Origin: Sympetrum striolatum
Lineage: Eukaryota; Arthropoda; Insecta; Odonata; Libellulidae
Reading direction: 5' to 3'
NCBI GenBank assembly: GCA_947579665.1
Contig: OX388345.1
Span: 60,937,454-61,001,453 of the forward strand
Length of the DNA: 64,000 nt
Below the pieces are notes generated by a model, which was given only the letters and a program-made list of their open reading frames with translations, had not been told where the DNA came from and ran no database searches. Both the position numbers and the translations under genes were made by a program. Below, piece by piece: positions 11,191 to 24,930 of the stretch (positions are counted from its first letter, which is position 1; each line of letters opens with the position of its first letter).

Positions 11191-14100
11191 AGTTTGTTAC
11201 ATTATTATGAGTATATTACATGTATCAATGAAAACTTGGAGGAAAATAGAAGAAAATATAAGAAGGGATTGCGGACGTAAAAAAACCTAAGAAAAGTTTA
11301 GGAAAAAATATCCGCTGCAGGAAAACACCCACAAAGAAAGTGCTATTAGGGGAGAAGGAATATTGGAGGCTTCTTACACTTAAAATTTCAAATTATTTCA
11401 GTAGAAACAAAGTGCTAAATGTGACATCATATTTAAAAAAATAAGCGGGAAAAACCGTTATTTCTACTACTAAGTTTGATCAAGGGAGTAATTCAAAGTT
11501 AATAGAAGAGGAAAATAGGGATCATAGGGAATATAGGGGAAAAATTGAATTGTTGGAAAATATCGATAAGAGGATAAATTTCATAGATGAGAGGTAATGG
11601 GAAGAACACACATATTTTTGGGACCAAAACACTGCAGAAAAGTGGTACCCAAAACGTATGCACGCAACCTTAAAATTTCCATTATAAATTCATTCTTCCT
11701 TCAAGTAAATATTAGCAAAAGTCCTCAGCAATTAATCAAGCTATAAATATTTGTATAGGTTCCTAGCACAAGTGATTTATTTACTCCATGATTACTAATT
11801 TAAGTACTAAGTTACTCTAGTCGGAAGCGTTGAAGTCAAGCTGTTGAATAGCTTTTGTCTGTATCCCAAATTTCTATTCCGTAGCAAATTTCATCCTAGA
11901 GATATATATTTGTGGATATCCTACTGTCAAATCAAAAGTCATCCAATCAGCGCCCTCCTAGTTTTGCCACATCTGAATTCAATGATGTGTATTTTGCAAC
12001 TTAAACTTCAATAATTTGAGAAATCCTTAGTCAGTTTGCTCTGATCCGTTATAGGTCACCTTCGAATACTGAGACGGGGAGCGCAGCGTAAACTAGGCAT
12101 TAAATGCCCTTATCCAATTGGGTGTTTTGGTACTTCTCCATCGGTGTAGAAACAATGAGGAAATGAAGGATTTCTCGTGAGAAGAAACTAAAGTGACATT
12201 AAGCCATTATTTAGTCAAGTCCATGAGTGGGATATCTGAGGCCCTAAGGGAACATATAACCTTTAGAACAATTCTCAATGTTTATGAATGCGTATTTAGC
12301 CTTATTTTCTATTTTTTCTGCCTCACTTATCACCTGCCGTGAAAAATAATCCTTTTTCACTTTCCATTTCATATATTTTTCAAGGTAGTATATACATTTC
12401 TCTAAGTTAGTACGTGTAATAAGCAATTCATAGCGAAATGAGGTCTTCTATCGATTACACATACGACCTTAGCATGGCAAAAGGCTCTTCCCCTTTATAT
12501 GAGGTCATATATCATTAATTAATTATCCAGTGAACATATTCTGTAATAAAAACTCAATTTGATGAAGAAATACGAAATTACGATATTAAAATTTATTTTA
12601 TTTATTAACACAATTGTTTTCTCCTTTAATTTGACGAGAGCCTACTACTTCTATACAAATATGAGAAAGAGCGGTGTTGAGGGATTCGCTGTTTATTCTA
12701 GATGTGCGGGAGGAATGGCTTAGGGGTCACCGATCTTTTCAGTATATTACGTGCTATCACGAAGTTCGAAAGCAAACGGGAATCCGAACTGCAAGTCTGT
12801 CATGAATATTCATTGACTATCTCACCCCAAGAAGTTTGATGAACCTTTTAGAATCGCGTTGAACGAATAGACGACCCCTATATTTTCGAAATTTTGATAA
12901 AAACAGGGATGTGACTCAGGACTCAATGACCTCTGCAAGATCTGCAAGACATTATTTACATGAAGCATTAGTGGTGAATACCTATATTAAAAAAAATATT
13001 GTACTCAAAAACTTTTAGTGGAGATAAGTTTCATTTTTTTAAACATATGCTTGCTTAATTAGCCCATTTAAATTTCAAAATTCCGATGAAAGATTACGAA
13101 AAGCTTTCAGTTGTTTTGGTAGGAGTTCACAATGAAACTAGATAAATGCATTTGTATCTAAGTTTGAGTGTTTGCGATACTTTCGGGAAATCCGGTGCGA
13201 CACCAACTCTCCAAGTTAGTTCCGGTACTATCCAAACTTCAAAATTCTACCAGGGTAATACATTTTTTTAAAGCGAACCTTCCGGAAGTACTGATTATCA
13301 CAAGAAAATTCTCGAACCAATCACATTTTCGAAGGGAGCGAAAGAATGATGAATTGATTCCTGCGTCGGAATCTAATTTTAGCGAACTCCGCAGAAGTAC
13401 GGCTTCTGCGGCATTAAGCCAACTACATGATGAACTTTTTGATTATTCATGAGACCAGAACTCTGCCGAGTAGAATTTTCCTCCCTTATATTCCAAGATT
13501 ATTTTTAATACCTATTGCCGTTCTTGTTACTCTAAAAAGTGGTACGCGTAGAAACCTTTAAAGGTACAAATTTGTACCCATTGGATATGTGTAATCTGCT
13601 GGTATTCATGTTAATTTTAAGCTCCAGTTAATGTATTTAAATCTTACTTCAGTAGAGGAATGATCAACTTCTCGAATATTATAAAGGGCTTGAAGTTTGA
13701 TATTTGTATATGATATCTTGAAAATTAAAAGTTTCTTCCATAGAGGTTTAAAATTAATGAATGGGCTCTTTATCAGTTCAATAATAGACCCAAGTTAACC
13801 TCTTTTCTAATTAAACTCAATTTTAAATAAATGTCTGAACTTAATACAATTCGGTATATAAAGCAGTGAGTCCAAACGCAAATTGGTAACTTACCTCTTC
13901 TAACATTAGACAAAAAGGGCAATTTGGGAGAACGAGGTTTTCTTGGCAGGATGAGGAGTGAGGTAGTTTACCCTTGCTTTCCTCGCCAAGGTAGAATGGT
14001 ACAAGCGGAATATGTCGACGTAACTGAAACTTAATGACTCTATGAGTAAGGCTTACCTAGGATATCCATAAGGAAAAACCTAAGAGAAATCAGTATAACT

Positions 14101-17100
14101 TTTCAGCGTCACTCATAACTCTGCAGTATTCATCTCATCAAAGCAATAATCGTGAAAACTTAATACTACATTTTACTGTATCCTGTACTAAAGTGATAAA
14201 TAAGAAAACAAAATAATACGAGCATCATAAAATGATGCGGGTTTGTGTGGAAGAATCTTCTCAACTGAAGGTTGTATAAAACAAATACCCCACTGTGTGG
14301 GAAAAAACCCATAAAAAGGAAGGCACAATAACCTGAAAAAACACAGTTCACAAAATTTGCAAGAGTCTAAACTTTAAGTTACATACTGTTTGTGCATATG
14401 CCCTCCATTTAATTCCCCCCTTTCTACCCTGCTATCTTTTTCACTCACTCGATTATTTTTTTTGCTGAAAAATGGACTGCAATATAACAGTAAAAAGCCC
14501 CGAGACAACGTTGAAAGGGCTGCGGTCAGAGAAAAACTTTTAAGCTAATTTTTCGAATGTCATATTTAAAAAAAATAACGATTCACCGCCTACTCAATTT
14601 CATGCGAGCCATCCTTATGGTAGACGTTAATTCCACTTAAATTTTCATACGGTGTAAATGTTTCCTGTACACTAAGCTCAGTGAATGAATTTAGTCTGCC
14701 AATAGGTTACCAAAAAAGTAAGCGGTGAAAATAATGACATAAATTTCACTAGTTTCGTTGAATAGAAATTAATACAAAATAACTGTTTACCACAAAACAG
14801 AGTAGTCATCCTTATCCTATGGAGCAATTGGCATGGTCCAGTTAAAGGTCGTCGTAGTACTACTGCATTAAAAAAAGATGCGAGAAAACCTCAAGTTACG
14901 CTATAAAACACATTAAACAACCAAGGAGAAAATTAATATTCTTCTTCGCTCTCTTTCCTCGAGTAGTATTTACTTAAAAAATAACCACTAGAGGTAAATT
15001 CTGCAAATAAATGCTCAACCGTTCCTAGTATCGTGACAAGGAAGTTCAGCAAACTTTAATGCTTCCGTTTTCCTGAGTATTGTGTATCATTGAAATTTAT
15101 CCTTTTCAGAACGACGAACATTTTAGTTTTTATAGTTTGCGCTGATATTTATACTCGTCATTTGATTCTGCATGTGTATTTTACTACACATTTTTTGTGG
15201 TAGCTTACCCTTTGAACCTAAGTAAATAAATTGGAAATATTAACCAAATGCCAAACATTGACCCTAAAGAAATAAAATCTTAGATTATAATATATGGATA
15301 TAACTTTTGCTTGGTAGCGATACTAATCATGAAATGAGGTAACAGAATTGCTCCAGCGTGATATTTTTTTGAGGCGTGGAGTATCTGTGGAAAATAGAAA
15401 ATATCAGGAAGAGCATTAGTCATTAATTACCTGTCGGATTAGATTTCGTATATTACTAAAATTTAATAAAATATTTCATACGCTAATGAATCCATTTACC
15501 GCGCTAAAGAATAATCCGTGTAAATTTCAGTACACACGACTTTGTTGCTATACAATTAAATTTTTAGAAAAATAGAAAAAATGAGCCATATTTATATATA
15601 ATGTATGCCATAGTTTACAAATATACCATAAGGGACGCTAAAATCAATGTGATCCTTAACCTTCTTTGAAATTAAAAACCATTTATAGAAGAAATATTTC
15701 TGACACCTCTAGTAAGACAGTAAGCAATTTTTGCTATATTAAGTACAGCCAACCGACATCTTATGATACGAATTTTTATGAATCTACAAACATTTAGCGC
15801 TCACTAAATGTATAATGCGCTTCCTTCTCGACCGATTGAGAAGGATTTTTTAAAAATAAACGTCGCATGGATTCTTTATTTTAGATATTGGACATAGGAT
15901 ATTTTTATGAATTTCGGTCCTGAAAATGTCGCTATTTTACAGCTAGAGCTATTATGCGAAGCAAATTTATTTTCAAAATCATCGCAATAACATCCTTCTT
16001 CAATTCATAATTTTTTACCTAAATATTTCTCCTTTAAATATCTAAAAGATCTACATTAGCTTACAGAATTCAAGTAATAAGGATGGCATTTCCATTAAAG
16101 ATTATTTGATAAAAATCATTATTACTGCAACAATTATCTTCAGTAAAATAAGAAGTGAGACTTATGCAAATGAAACTTTTTCCCATTTATAGAAAAGAAC
16201 ACAATATGTCTTTATTGTGAACGTGATTAAAATTATTAAGCCTTCTCTTACCCTAACCCAATGTCATTTTTCTTAGATAGAAGGATTGAGAAGTTTTGTA
16301 GCAATGACAAGGAAGAGAAAAGGAATTGATTTGGTGTTGATATACCTAAGCTAATGACGAGAATCTGTTCATATGCATAATTTCGTCATATTTCACTATC
16401 TTCCATAAAAAATAATTCATAATACTAGTCTTATTACTCTTATTTGGTTCATATTCGATTTTTTAGTGTAAATTGACTGAGTAAATCCATTTCTGAGAAA
16501 AGGAACTTCATTAGAAAGGCTGTCGGAAGTACCAGTCACAATATTTTCCAAAAAGATTTTCCTTCATTAATAATGAATGTGGTGGGCGTAAGAAATACGA
16601 ATTTCGCCTTTAAATTTTACTGCGCGGTAAAGGAAAGGCAACTCTGATGATATTATCTTGCGTTATCTTTCACAGAGAAGAGGTAGAAATGATGACGAAT
16701 CAAAATTTACGTTCCCTTTAGTAACATTGACCTTCAAACATGATGGTGTCACGATAGGATTTTACGCCAGAGACGTAAAGATTATATTATCTCAATAACT
16801 CGGTCTTTGGAAAGGCCATTCTTAATCTATTTATGATGAGTTTAATAAAGCGCTTTATAGCGTATGAGTTGTAATTAATTTTCCCTGTAAAAAAATTATG
16901 GAGGGAAGCTCGGTTTTCTAATTTCGTTCCTTTGATGCCTCTTCAGAAGAAAACTATAACTAGTAACCCAGTTAGACTAGATCCTTTACAACTTATACTT
17001 AGCTAAAACGACTTTCAATGTTAGTAGAGTTAGATTGTGAATATCGGAGAAAAATGTTCTGTTTTTATCGATATTTACTGTTAATACAGTGAAATCTGCA

Positions 17101-17318
17101 TCAAAATTTTATACTGGACCAAGAAAAATCGATTCTAAAAGCGGGAAAACGTAAGGTGCGAAAAACAGAGGGTGTAATTGCTGTAGTTGGTATCCCAAAA
17201 GTTCAACCTCAGAGCCGGAAAAACGTTATAAAAGAGAACATTAGATAGGAATTTCACTCAAATATAACCATATACATAGAATCCACTGCTTGGGCCGTGA
17301 CTTCGTGGTAAGTCGCCA
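11191..17318. other. Long AT-rich stretch without genes
   Basis: The first few hundred bases may belong to the LINE family ending at 11108, since GA-rich text at 11225-11300 resembles text near 52160-52210. A 94-codon plus frame at 13168-13452 has no recognisable domain or upstream support. Short consensus-like splice motifs occur (for example GAG/GTAAGT on the minus strand near 13891) but without any flanking exon. Otherwise I see nothing. Confidence 0.5.
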
Positions 17319-17506
17319 TTAGGAACAAATGAAAAGATTAACTTTTACACACCACAGATAATTTTATTCAGGAACGACCATGGTTTCGACTCAAGGAGTC
17401 ATCTTCAGGTGTTCACCTGAAGATGACTCCATGAGTCGAAACCATGGTCGTTCCTGAATAAAATTATCTGTGGTGTGTAAAAGTTAATCTTTTCATTTGT
17501 TCCTAA
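17319..17506. mobile_element. Near-perfect 93-bp-arm palindrome, hairpin family copy B
   Basis: Arms 17319-17411 and 17414-17506 are reverse complements over 93 bp with a single mismatch (17394 against 17431) and a 2-bp centre. On the plus strand the right arm carries the family core at 17417-17449: CTGAAGAT, a GACTC/GAGTC stem with a CAT loop, then GAAACCATGGTC. Such high arm identity means recent formation or ongoing gene conversion. There is no coding capacity. It is expected to extrude as a cruciform or give double-stranded RNA if transcribed. Confidence 0.9.
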
Positions 17507-18599
17507 TAACCATATACATTCAATTTAATGTTTAAGGTACTATTTTCATAAATCTCCGTTGTTTATAATGTGATTCATATCTGGTTTATGAAATTTTTTC
17601 CCTTCATTCTCGTTTTGCTTCATCCCCTTCTGAAGAAAGTGATATTATAATAGGATTTCGAAAACAAAGTAAATGCTGATATTATATTCTTCAAAAAGTT
17701 CAGCTGTTAAAGTTTGGGGACATGGCTTCTCATTTATTCATTTATACGCTGTTGTGAGAAAATGTTAACGGCATGTAGAGCACCTTCGTTTGCCTATATC
17801 ATTATAAAACCGATTAAAACTGCGATTGGTTTGAAGCTTCTTATTCATAAAAATGAGGTTTACGAAAAAGCTCCAAGTACGTCCTTCATTTTGTAAAGTA
17901 TATTTTAACAATAATTAGACCTTATGCTTTTGTCTACATTGCTCAGAAATCCGTAACTATTTACAGAAATTAAGAATCGTATTGACCCGACGCGATTAAA
18001 TGAGAAATATTTTCAACGAGACTAAGTAAGGCTGTATTAATGTTATGGGTAATATCAAAATAAAAACCTAAAATATGATTAAAAAAAATTAAAATATTCG
18101 AAATCCTTTCCTATAGCCACTTAAATTTAAGTGGATTTCAATTGGAAGTTATTTTAGAAACGAATAGAATTATTTATGTTAATATTAATATCATGATAGC
18201 CATAATGTTTACATACATGTGAAAGGATCTATACATAATCTATATATAATAGATAAATATCAAGGTCAACCAATTACATTTAGATTGAAACTTAAATATT
18301 CCAACATTTTTTCATGTTTTTCTTACGTTATTCTTCAAGCAATTTGATTGATTGATACGAACGCAAATTTAAGCGAGAAAGATAAAAGTTATTTAACGGT
18401 TTCGCCAATATTTGAAAATAAGTTATTTTCAAGTTTTCTGGGAAGTATTTGAAGGCAATTAAGTTGACCTTTTAGTCTAAACTTGAGAATAAGCTTCACT
18501 TTTTCTCATAAAACATAATTGGAGGAATCCATTCGTAAACCTCATCTACTCAGATGTATTAGCGAATACCATGTTATTGATATTTTATTAAATTGTAAA
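17507..18599. other. AT-rich intergenic DNA with an 18-bp palindrome
   Basis: The only notable item is the perfect palindrome CCACTTAAATTTAAGTGG at 18117-18134. It could be a dimeric transcription-factor site or chance. No gene is seen. Confidence 0.5.
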
Positions 18600-18840
18600 C
18601 ATCCATAACAGCTACGCACGACGGTAATTGCCCAAACGCTTGGCTATTTACTCGAGAGCAAACTAAAGCGTAAATTGGTAATATCGACCGCAATTTGGGG
18701 ATAAATTTCCCGGAATAGCGTGTTTCGAGTTGGGATCTTTTTCGGAGAATAATTGCTTCCGATTGCCGAGACGTTTAATCCCTAATTGTACGTCCCAATT
18801 TTATTAAACCCTTCCTTTTCACGTTACGTACCAGTGAACT
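18600..18840. promoter_or_regulatory. Candidate cis-regulatory block with a STAT-type site
   Basis: The base composition is more balanced than on either side. The block contains TTCCCGGAA (18707-18715), a perfect match to the insect STAT consensus TTCNNNGAA, and a homeodomain-like TTTAATCCCTAATTG near 18775. Unusual composition plus motif density is the only evidence. Conservation cannot be assessed from one sequence. Confidence 0.25.
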
Positions 18841-21766
18841 GTCGACCTCTAATCACCCTTATCCCATCTTCTTCCCCATTCTTTCTTTTCCAGTCGAACT
18901 ACCGTTAATTTGGATCTCCCTCTTGGAACACTCCTCTCCATGAATGTATGGATCTTTTTTCCTGACATTCACACGATTTAATCATGTGAATATTGGAATC
19001 ACTTTAATGATATCCTTACATGGAGCTCACATTTCAACTCAACATTCTGGGAGCTACTTTTGTGAGGTTGGAGACAGCAATATAAATGTCACTTCTGATA
19101 GTTTGTGATCTTATCGAGGGCTTCTTTTCGTTAGACAAACTTACCTAATTTCTTAAAAATATTAAATTCAAATCTTCCCATTCATTCAAAACATTGTGTC
19201 GAATTCAAACATTATTAAATGAATTTTTAGTTTCGAGGAATGCACTAACCCATATATTTCCGCAATACGATAATTGGGATTAAACTATATTTATTAACAA
19301 AACTTAATAAAGTGATATCTCGGCTAATGATTGATACCCCTTTCCAATACTATTTCCTAGCGATGATTTTTCGATGGTTTTCAAGATTGCATCATTATGC
19401 ATATTATTATGGGAATACGGGTTCGAAAAATTTGAGCGTGGTGGCTTGTATATAAATTATAAAAATGAGTAGTCATCATTCTAATCAGAACTAACAATTA
19501 AACGAAGTTAAAAGAATAAAGACCATTTTATTAATTTCCGGAAGAGATGGGTTGCTTATATTTTATCATATTTTATTTATTGACTAGCAGAATCTCGGCT
19601 GGCGGACATTATTCCAGAAAGAATTATATTTTATAGTCCAGCCTAACTGTGCACAAGCTTTGCTATGAGTTATAGAGTATTTATGACACATTTCACTCGA
19701 TATTGCATGGTCAGACGTGAGAATGTAATAATGAGAAAGTATTCCCAAGATCAATTGTTTCACTGCATTGCCCGCTCACAAGGAATATCTGAATCTTCTG
19801 TTACTCGAGGTATGACTAGAAATAATATCAAAATACAAGTGGCCAAAAGGAGGTAAATTTCGTGAGATGAGAAAATAGTTCTCCAGTAGATTACTTGACA
19901 AAAGATACAGGAGAATACCTTCATCTACATTATACTCTTCAATTCCCCGCCTCGAGGAGTTAATGAATATCGGACGCAGTTGAGCTGTCTCTCGCTTGCA
20001 ATGCAATCGGGCTTTAGAAGAGCAATTACCAACGATTCTCCATCTTACTGTCTCATTCTCTTATTTTTCTCGGAACGTTTAACAAGGACGTTTATGTGAC
20101 GTTTGGAATCCTCCCTTGCGATACTTTCTCCCTTTTACGAAATGTGACCATATCAAGGGGGGAATTAATTTAAGGCCTCGCAAGTGAACATGGGAACGAT
20201 GCATGCAGCGCATTGATTTTGGCGAGAAAGCCAAAGAATAAGAGGTTGAAGCTGGGGTGCAAGAGAGATCCATCACGTGTGAACTGCACCTCGTCTTCTT
20301 ATACACTCGAGGGAGAACATTCTACAGCATCTAAAAGAATAATCGACTTATTTCCCTCCGAGATAACTCAATGATCCTTATCATTCGACACAATCAATTT
20401 CGACCATAGAAACAGAAAAATATAGATTCAGTCTGAAAAATTGGGGTGAGATAATCCTTAAAAAAGCTTGCAAAAGTGTGGAAACACCATGTCATATCTC
20501 CTTTAAGGACATTTTAATAAGGGCGCGAAAGTAGATAAGCAGAGTGCCCTAGAAAACGTGCACACCGCATAAATGACGATAAATGCACTCTTAACCAACT
20601 TAGAGTCAACGATAGTGGGTTACGTTACAAAGTTATGAATAACATTAAATGCTCTTGGACAAATAATGAAACTAAAGAACCAAAAAAATAGTGTATCTTC
20701 GTGGGTCAATATTGAGAAATCATCCTTGGATGCATCAAAGATGCTGATGTTTTATTTAATCGTAATTATTTAGGGAGTGATATTGTATTTTGTAACAATT
20801 TATTAATTAATTTATTCATCAAACGATCAAAAATCAGGTATTTTTTGGGGAATTCCATTCTCACGTTGAGTAACCCATGTACATCTTTAGACATCTGCTA
20901 TACCAATATAATAAGTTAGCAATTTTCGATAGATAAATTGAACTTCATCCAATTCCTATGTCATTCACCACAATCAACCACTGCTATGAAAAAAACAGAC
21001 ATCAAAGAAGATATACATGCCACACATTCTTGGAGACAAAAGAAAGATCGACCTAAATCTCTTTTTGCTCCAACTTTCATACAGTTGTGAAGAATCGGAA
21101 TTTAGTTTCAGTTTTAAAATTATATGACTACATTCATACTAAGATTCTAAACTACTATTATTAAAGAAGGAAACAAATGCTCAAGAGTCGAAATTATACG
21201 AATCATTAAGTAAGTCTCGAGGAACGCTACGCTGGAAATAAAATATCAATCATATGTAAACAGGTTGCGTTTGACATGAATTACACCGCTTTTCTCTGAA
21301 TAGAATCCCTCCCTCAATACTTTCCCCGGAAAAGGGGGTACCCAATCTGAGCCCCTACGCTTTGGACCCGTATTTACTCTTCGTTTGGAAAAGCGCTTCT
21401 GAATGGAAGCAAATCTTCGAGGCGTCGCCCTGGCTCCACCGGAAACAAAAATATAGAGGTTTAAAGGTACTAATCCAGGTCCGCCTGATGATTCGTCCCT
21501 GGAGAAACTCTTTTGGCAAGAGGAGACGCTCTTCTGCTGTTATTACCGGCCGTGGTCATAGATATGGGGGAAGGGGACTCTCATCTGCTTAGACCCGCAG
21601 TCTCTTTCACCGTGGGAGATCCGGGAGTCTTAATTAAAACTTTACCTCCTTCGGCCCCTTCAACGCCGCTATCTCGTTTCTCCAAAGCCCGCCCTCCATC
21701 TCAAATCATCTTTTTGATCAACATTCCTCATTCTTGCTTGAAATTAGTTCCACCTCCAGTATATTT
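18841..21766. other. Intergenic DNA with moderately GC-richer patches
   Basis: Patches at 20080-20310 and 21290-21700 are GC-richer and open in several frames (up to 106 codons). None of the translations has a domain, signal peptide or repeat I recognise. The frames overlap in conflicting phases, which is what chance openness in GC-richer DNA looks like. Confidence 0.45.
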
Positions 21767-21870
21767 TTTCTATATCGATTACCAAAAGGGAAACCTGGTG
21801 AGTTTGTCTTATTTCAATTACACTTCATGCTGAGGGGGGGAGGAAAAACATTATTCAACTGAGAGGAAAC
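21767..21870 (+). repeat. Local direct duplication, copy 1
   Basis: A phrase beginning TTTCTATATCGATTACC, running through AAAGGGAAAC and ending near AAAAACATTATTCAACTGAG, is repeated with divergence at 22250-22350. The intervening distance is about 485 bp. It includes a run of G at about 21834-21840 that is not present in copy 2. Confidence 0.7.
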
Positions 21871-22249
21871 GTTTTGCAACCTTTCGCTTCCCTATTTATA
21901 GAAATTGAAACACATCTCCAGGAGAACGGTATTCCCTATCTAGACAAACGCACAATCAGCGGATTTAAAAATTTTATTTAAAAGTATAATTCACGTCTTA
22001 TCTATATCAGAAATTAGTATTTGTCAGCCATTGTCATAAATTAATATTATGGATACCTTAAAATTTAATTATATCAATAAATAATATTGTAAACAAGTGT
22101 GAAATAAAGTTTAATACAACATTCCTATAGTAGTAGAGCAGGATATAAAACTTTAAGTTAAGTCTACTTACTTAATTTTATGGCACCTTGTGGAGTGAAA
22201 GAAGATGACTAGGAAAGGTATGTTAAGATTACTTGGATAGCATTACACT

Positions 22250-22350
22250 TTTCTATATCAATTACCAAAAGGAAAACGTAGTGACTTAGTCATTTTTCAA
22301 TTAGGCTGCACCCCAAGTAGTGGTGAAAAACATTGTTCAGTTGAGACGCT
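22250..22350 (+). repeat. Local direct duplication, copy 2
   Basis: Diverged partner of 21767-21870 in the same orientation (TTTCTATATCAATTACCAAA ... AAAAACATTGTTCAGTTGAG). It may be two remnants of one interspersed repeat or an old segmental duplication. Confidence 0.7.
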
Positions 22351-24690
22351 TCATAAATACAGTTTCTTACAGAGTTGAAAATTAGTTCGAACGTAATTTC
22401 TTGCTGGTAGTAGACTTCTACAACTTGCTCCTAAGGGTTTTGTAATACGTCTTTCGTAGCTCTCCTCTCATTATAAGTTACCTTTAATTTCTCCCCTCCT
22501 TCGGATTCCGCGTGCGAGAAAAGTGCACGTGGTAATTGCGTCTAAGAGATCTCCAGTTCGTCTTTCAAGACGTATTTTTTAATAAAGAAATGGGTTTGTA
22601 ATGGTTTCTTGTATGAATGTAGGTCATTTTGGAAAGATGTAAGTTTCAAGCAGTTAAAACCTCATAGGTTTAAAACCGTTCATCGAAGTATCCATGTCAC
22701 GCTCGTGTACCCAAATACGATCAATGCCGGCAAAGAAATGAGGGTTCAAGTATTATAATCATAAGGCTATTAACTTCATAGTAAAAACCCTCGGTAGGAA
22801 AACAAGATACTTTCGGCTATCGTCAATACGGGCAATTTTATTATCAACTCGATTAACTATCCTCTTCCGATCATTTCATTCCTTCATAACCTGTACAGAG
22901 ATACTATCATCATAGAAATTACCATCTGCATCTCGTAATTGCACCTAGGTATGTTGCAATCTATGATTCCTCCCTATCATCATTCATTTAAGAACTGTGG
23001 ACTGTACTACTGTAAGACAGAAAGGTCTCTAGAAGACAAAATAAGGGTAAGGTTGGTTTTGTTACTAGAGAACAACTTGATGAATAAGTTTAAAATAATG
23101 ATTCTACATTTTTATATCTACATATATACACAACAGATGACCTTTAGGTATGTGGCAGGGGTCGCATGCATAGCTATACTTCCATAATCGATTACTTTCG
23201 AGTATCGTACTCGGAAAAAGATTTTGAAGCGACTCGTTTTTGCATCTATTTACCCGATTTTCCTCGCGGTGTTTAGAGGGTGTGACAGAGAAGAGACATA
23301 CAATTTCTGCTATACCATCTAAAATTGTTTGTACATTAAGACTTTTGTTTCAATCATCTATCTTCAAAGGACACTCATTCTGTATTATGAGGCAATTGAG
23401 TAACGCTCACTAATTTTTCGTAGCAATTCAACACAAAATATATTGTCATTTGCTGTATTTTTTTCTAATTCACGAATGCAACACTTTATAGCAGGGTCCT
23501 TGCACACGAATTGTATTTCAGCATACATTTAACGTAAGAGTGGAATCTAAAGGCACACATGTTTTAAAAAATACACGAATGGAACTATATTTAGAACTAT
23601 TTTTATACCTTCTTTACATGCGATCTGCATTCGAATATTTTCTACTGCTGATGGATTTGCAGATCGATGCAACATTGACAGTGAAAAAGAAAAATTAATC
23701 ATTGGCAATTTAAAATCAAGGAGGTTAAAACACAATTACCCGCATGTTGCTGCAATGACTTCCTAGAAGGTGTAAGCACTTAATTAAAATCGATGACTAT
23801 CAGTGCGTCTTTCATAACAACGCCTTTTCAACAAATTGCATGAAGGAAGTTCTGCCTCTCTAGTCATTGCTCTTACTCACGCTGCTATAATAGCGAGTCG
23901 CAGAGTATCATCTTGTTGCATCATCTTGTTAACCACACGAGCAAACGATTATATAAACGGTATATAACCTGGTAGTGTTGCTTCATGGCCTTCGTATTTC
24001 TTCTCACATCATATAATCATTTTATCATTAATGGCATCCCAATGTCAGAGTACAAAGTTAACTTAAGAGAAAACGGGTTTCAGTACTTATCTAATTATTT
24101 GGCGTAAGTTATGTTTCTTAATAGCTCTTAGACTTAAAACCTGCTCGCATGTGCATTTTTGCTGATATTGAAAATTTGATAACAGTATCATTTATTGGTT
24201 TTCGGTAATAATAATCATGTTTATTGAATTTTAAAATCAAATATAGCAAACGCTAAATAGATGATTACATTGGGGAAATGCGAAATGTTTTGAAAAGTTG
24301 AATGTGAGCCTTAAAGAGAAGCTCATGCGATATAAAGCGAGATGTAAACCATAGAAATATTGAATTGAATGGTTTTAGCCGTCACTATGTGGAATTTCAT
24401 AACGGAAGAAATATAAAAACTCTTTAATTAGATCTTTCGCATTATTACAAAGTGTTTTTGTTTCTTCCATAAAACATTACAAATATTAAGAAATAAAAAT
24501 ATATTTTTCCTGAGCGATTAAAATATTATAGGAAATCAGAAAAACTCAGTTTCAAACCTTAAGATTCCTAAGAAGTCATAACAGGATTCTTTTATATCAG
24601 AATTAGGAACTCATATGCTGAAAAAAATAAATAAAAACTTTCTTTAAAGCTATGCGAGAAAGGGCGCAAATTTTCATTGAATTTTGACAC
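22351..24690. other. Intergenic DNA, no gene seen
   Basis: A 15-bp interrupted palindrome CGAGTATCGTACTCG lies at 23199-23213. Otherwise there are only short frames (up to 82 codons) without recognisable content. Confidence 0.5.
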
Positions 24691-24930
24691 ATGAAATCCC
24701 CTTATATATTTTGATTCATCAATTAAGCTTTTATCAAATTTGTAAATTGACAATCATCATATACTCTGAAACTAAGAACTAATTAACAATTTTTAACTTA
24801 CTATTAATTAATATTTAAAAATAGATACATATTACTATAATCATAATATGTTTTTATTTTTCATTAATTCTCTAATTTAAATGGTAATTAATCATAATCA
24901 GTAAAAACTTCCCCTCTTAATTTACCAATA
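24691..24930. other. Extremely AT-rich block with clustered TAATTA
   Basis: This is one of the most AT-rich blocks of the window, with repeated TTAATTAA/TAATTA phrases. It could serve as a matrix-attachment-like or homeodomain-binding region, but low complexity alone explains it. Confidence 0.35.

Noticed and set aside
13880..13900. Minus-strand splice donor GAG/GTAAGT as evidence of an exon
   Set aside because: Isolated consensus donors are frequent by chance, and no flanking coding or acceptor signal was found.
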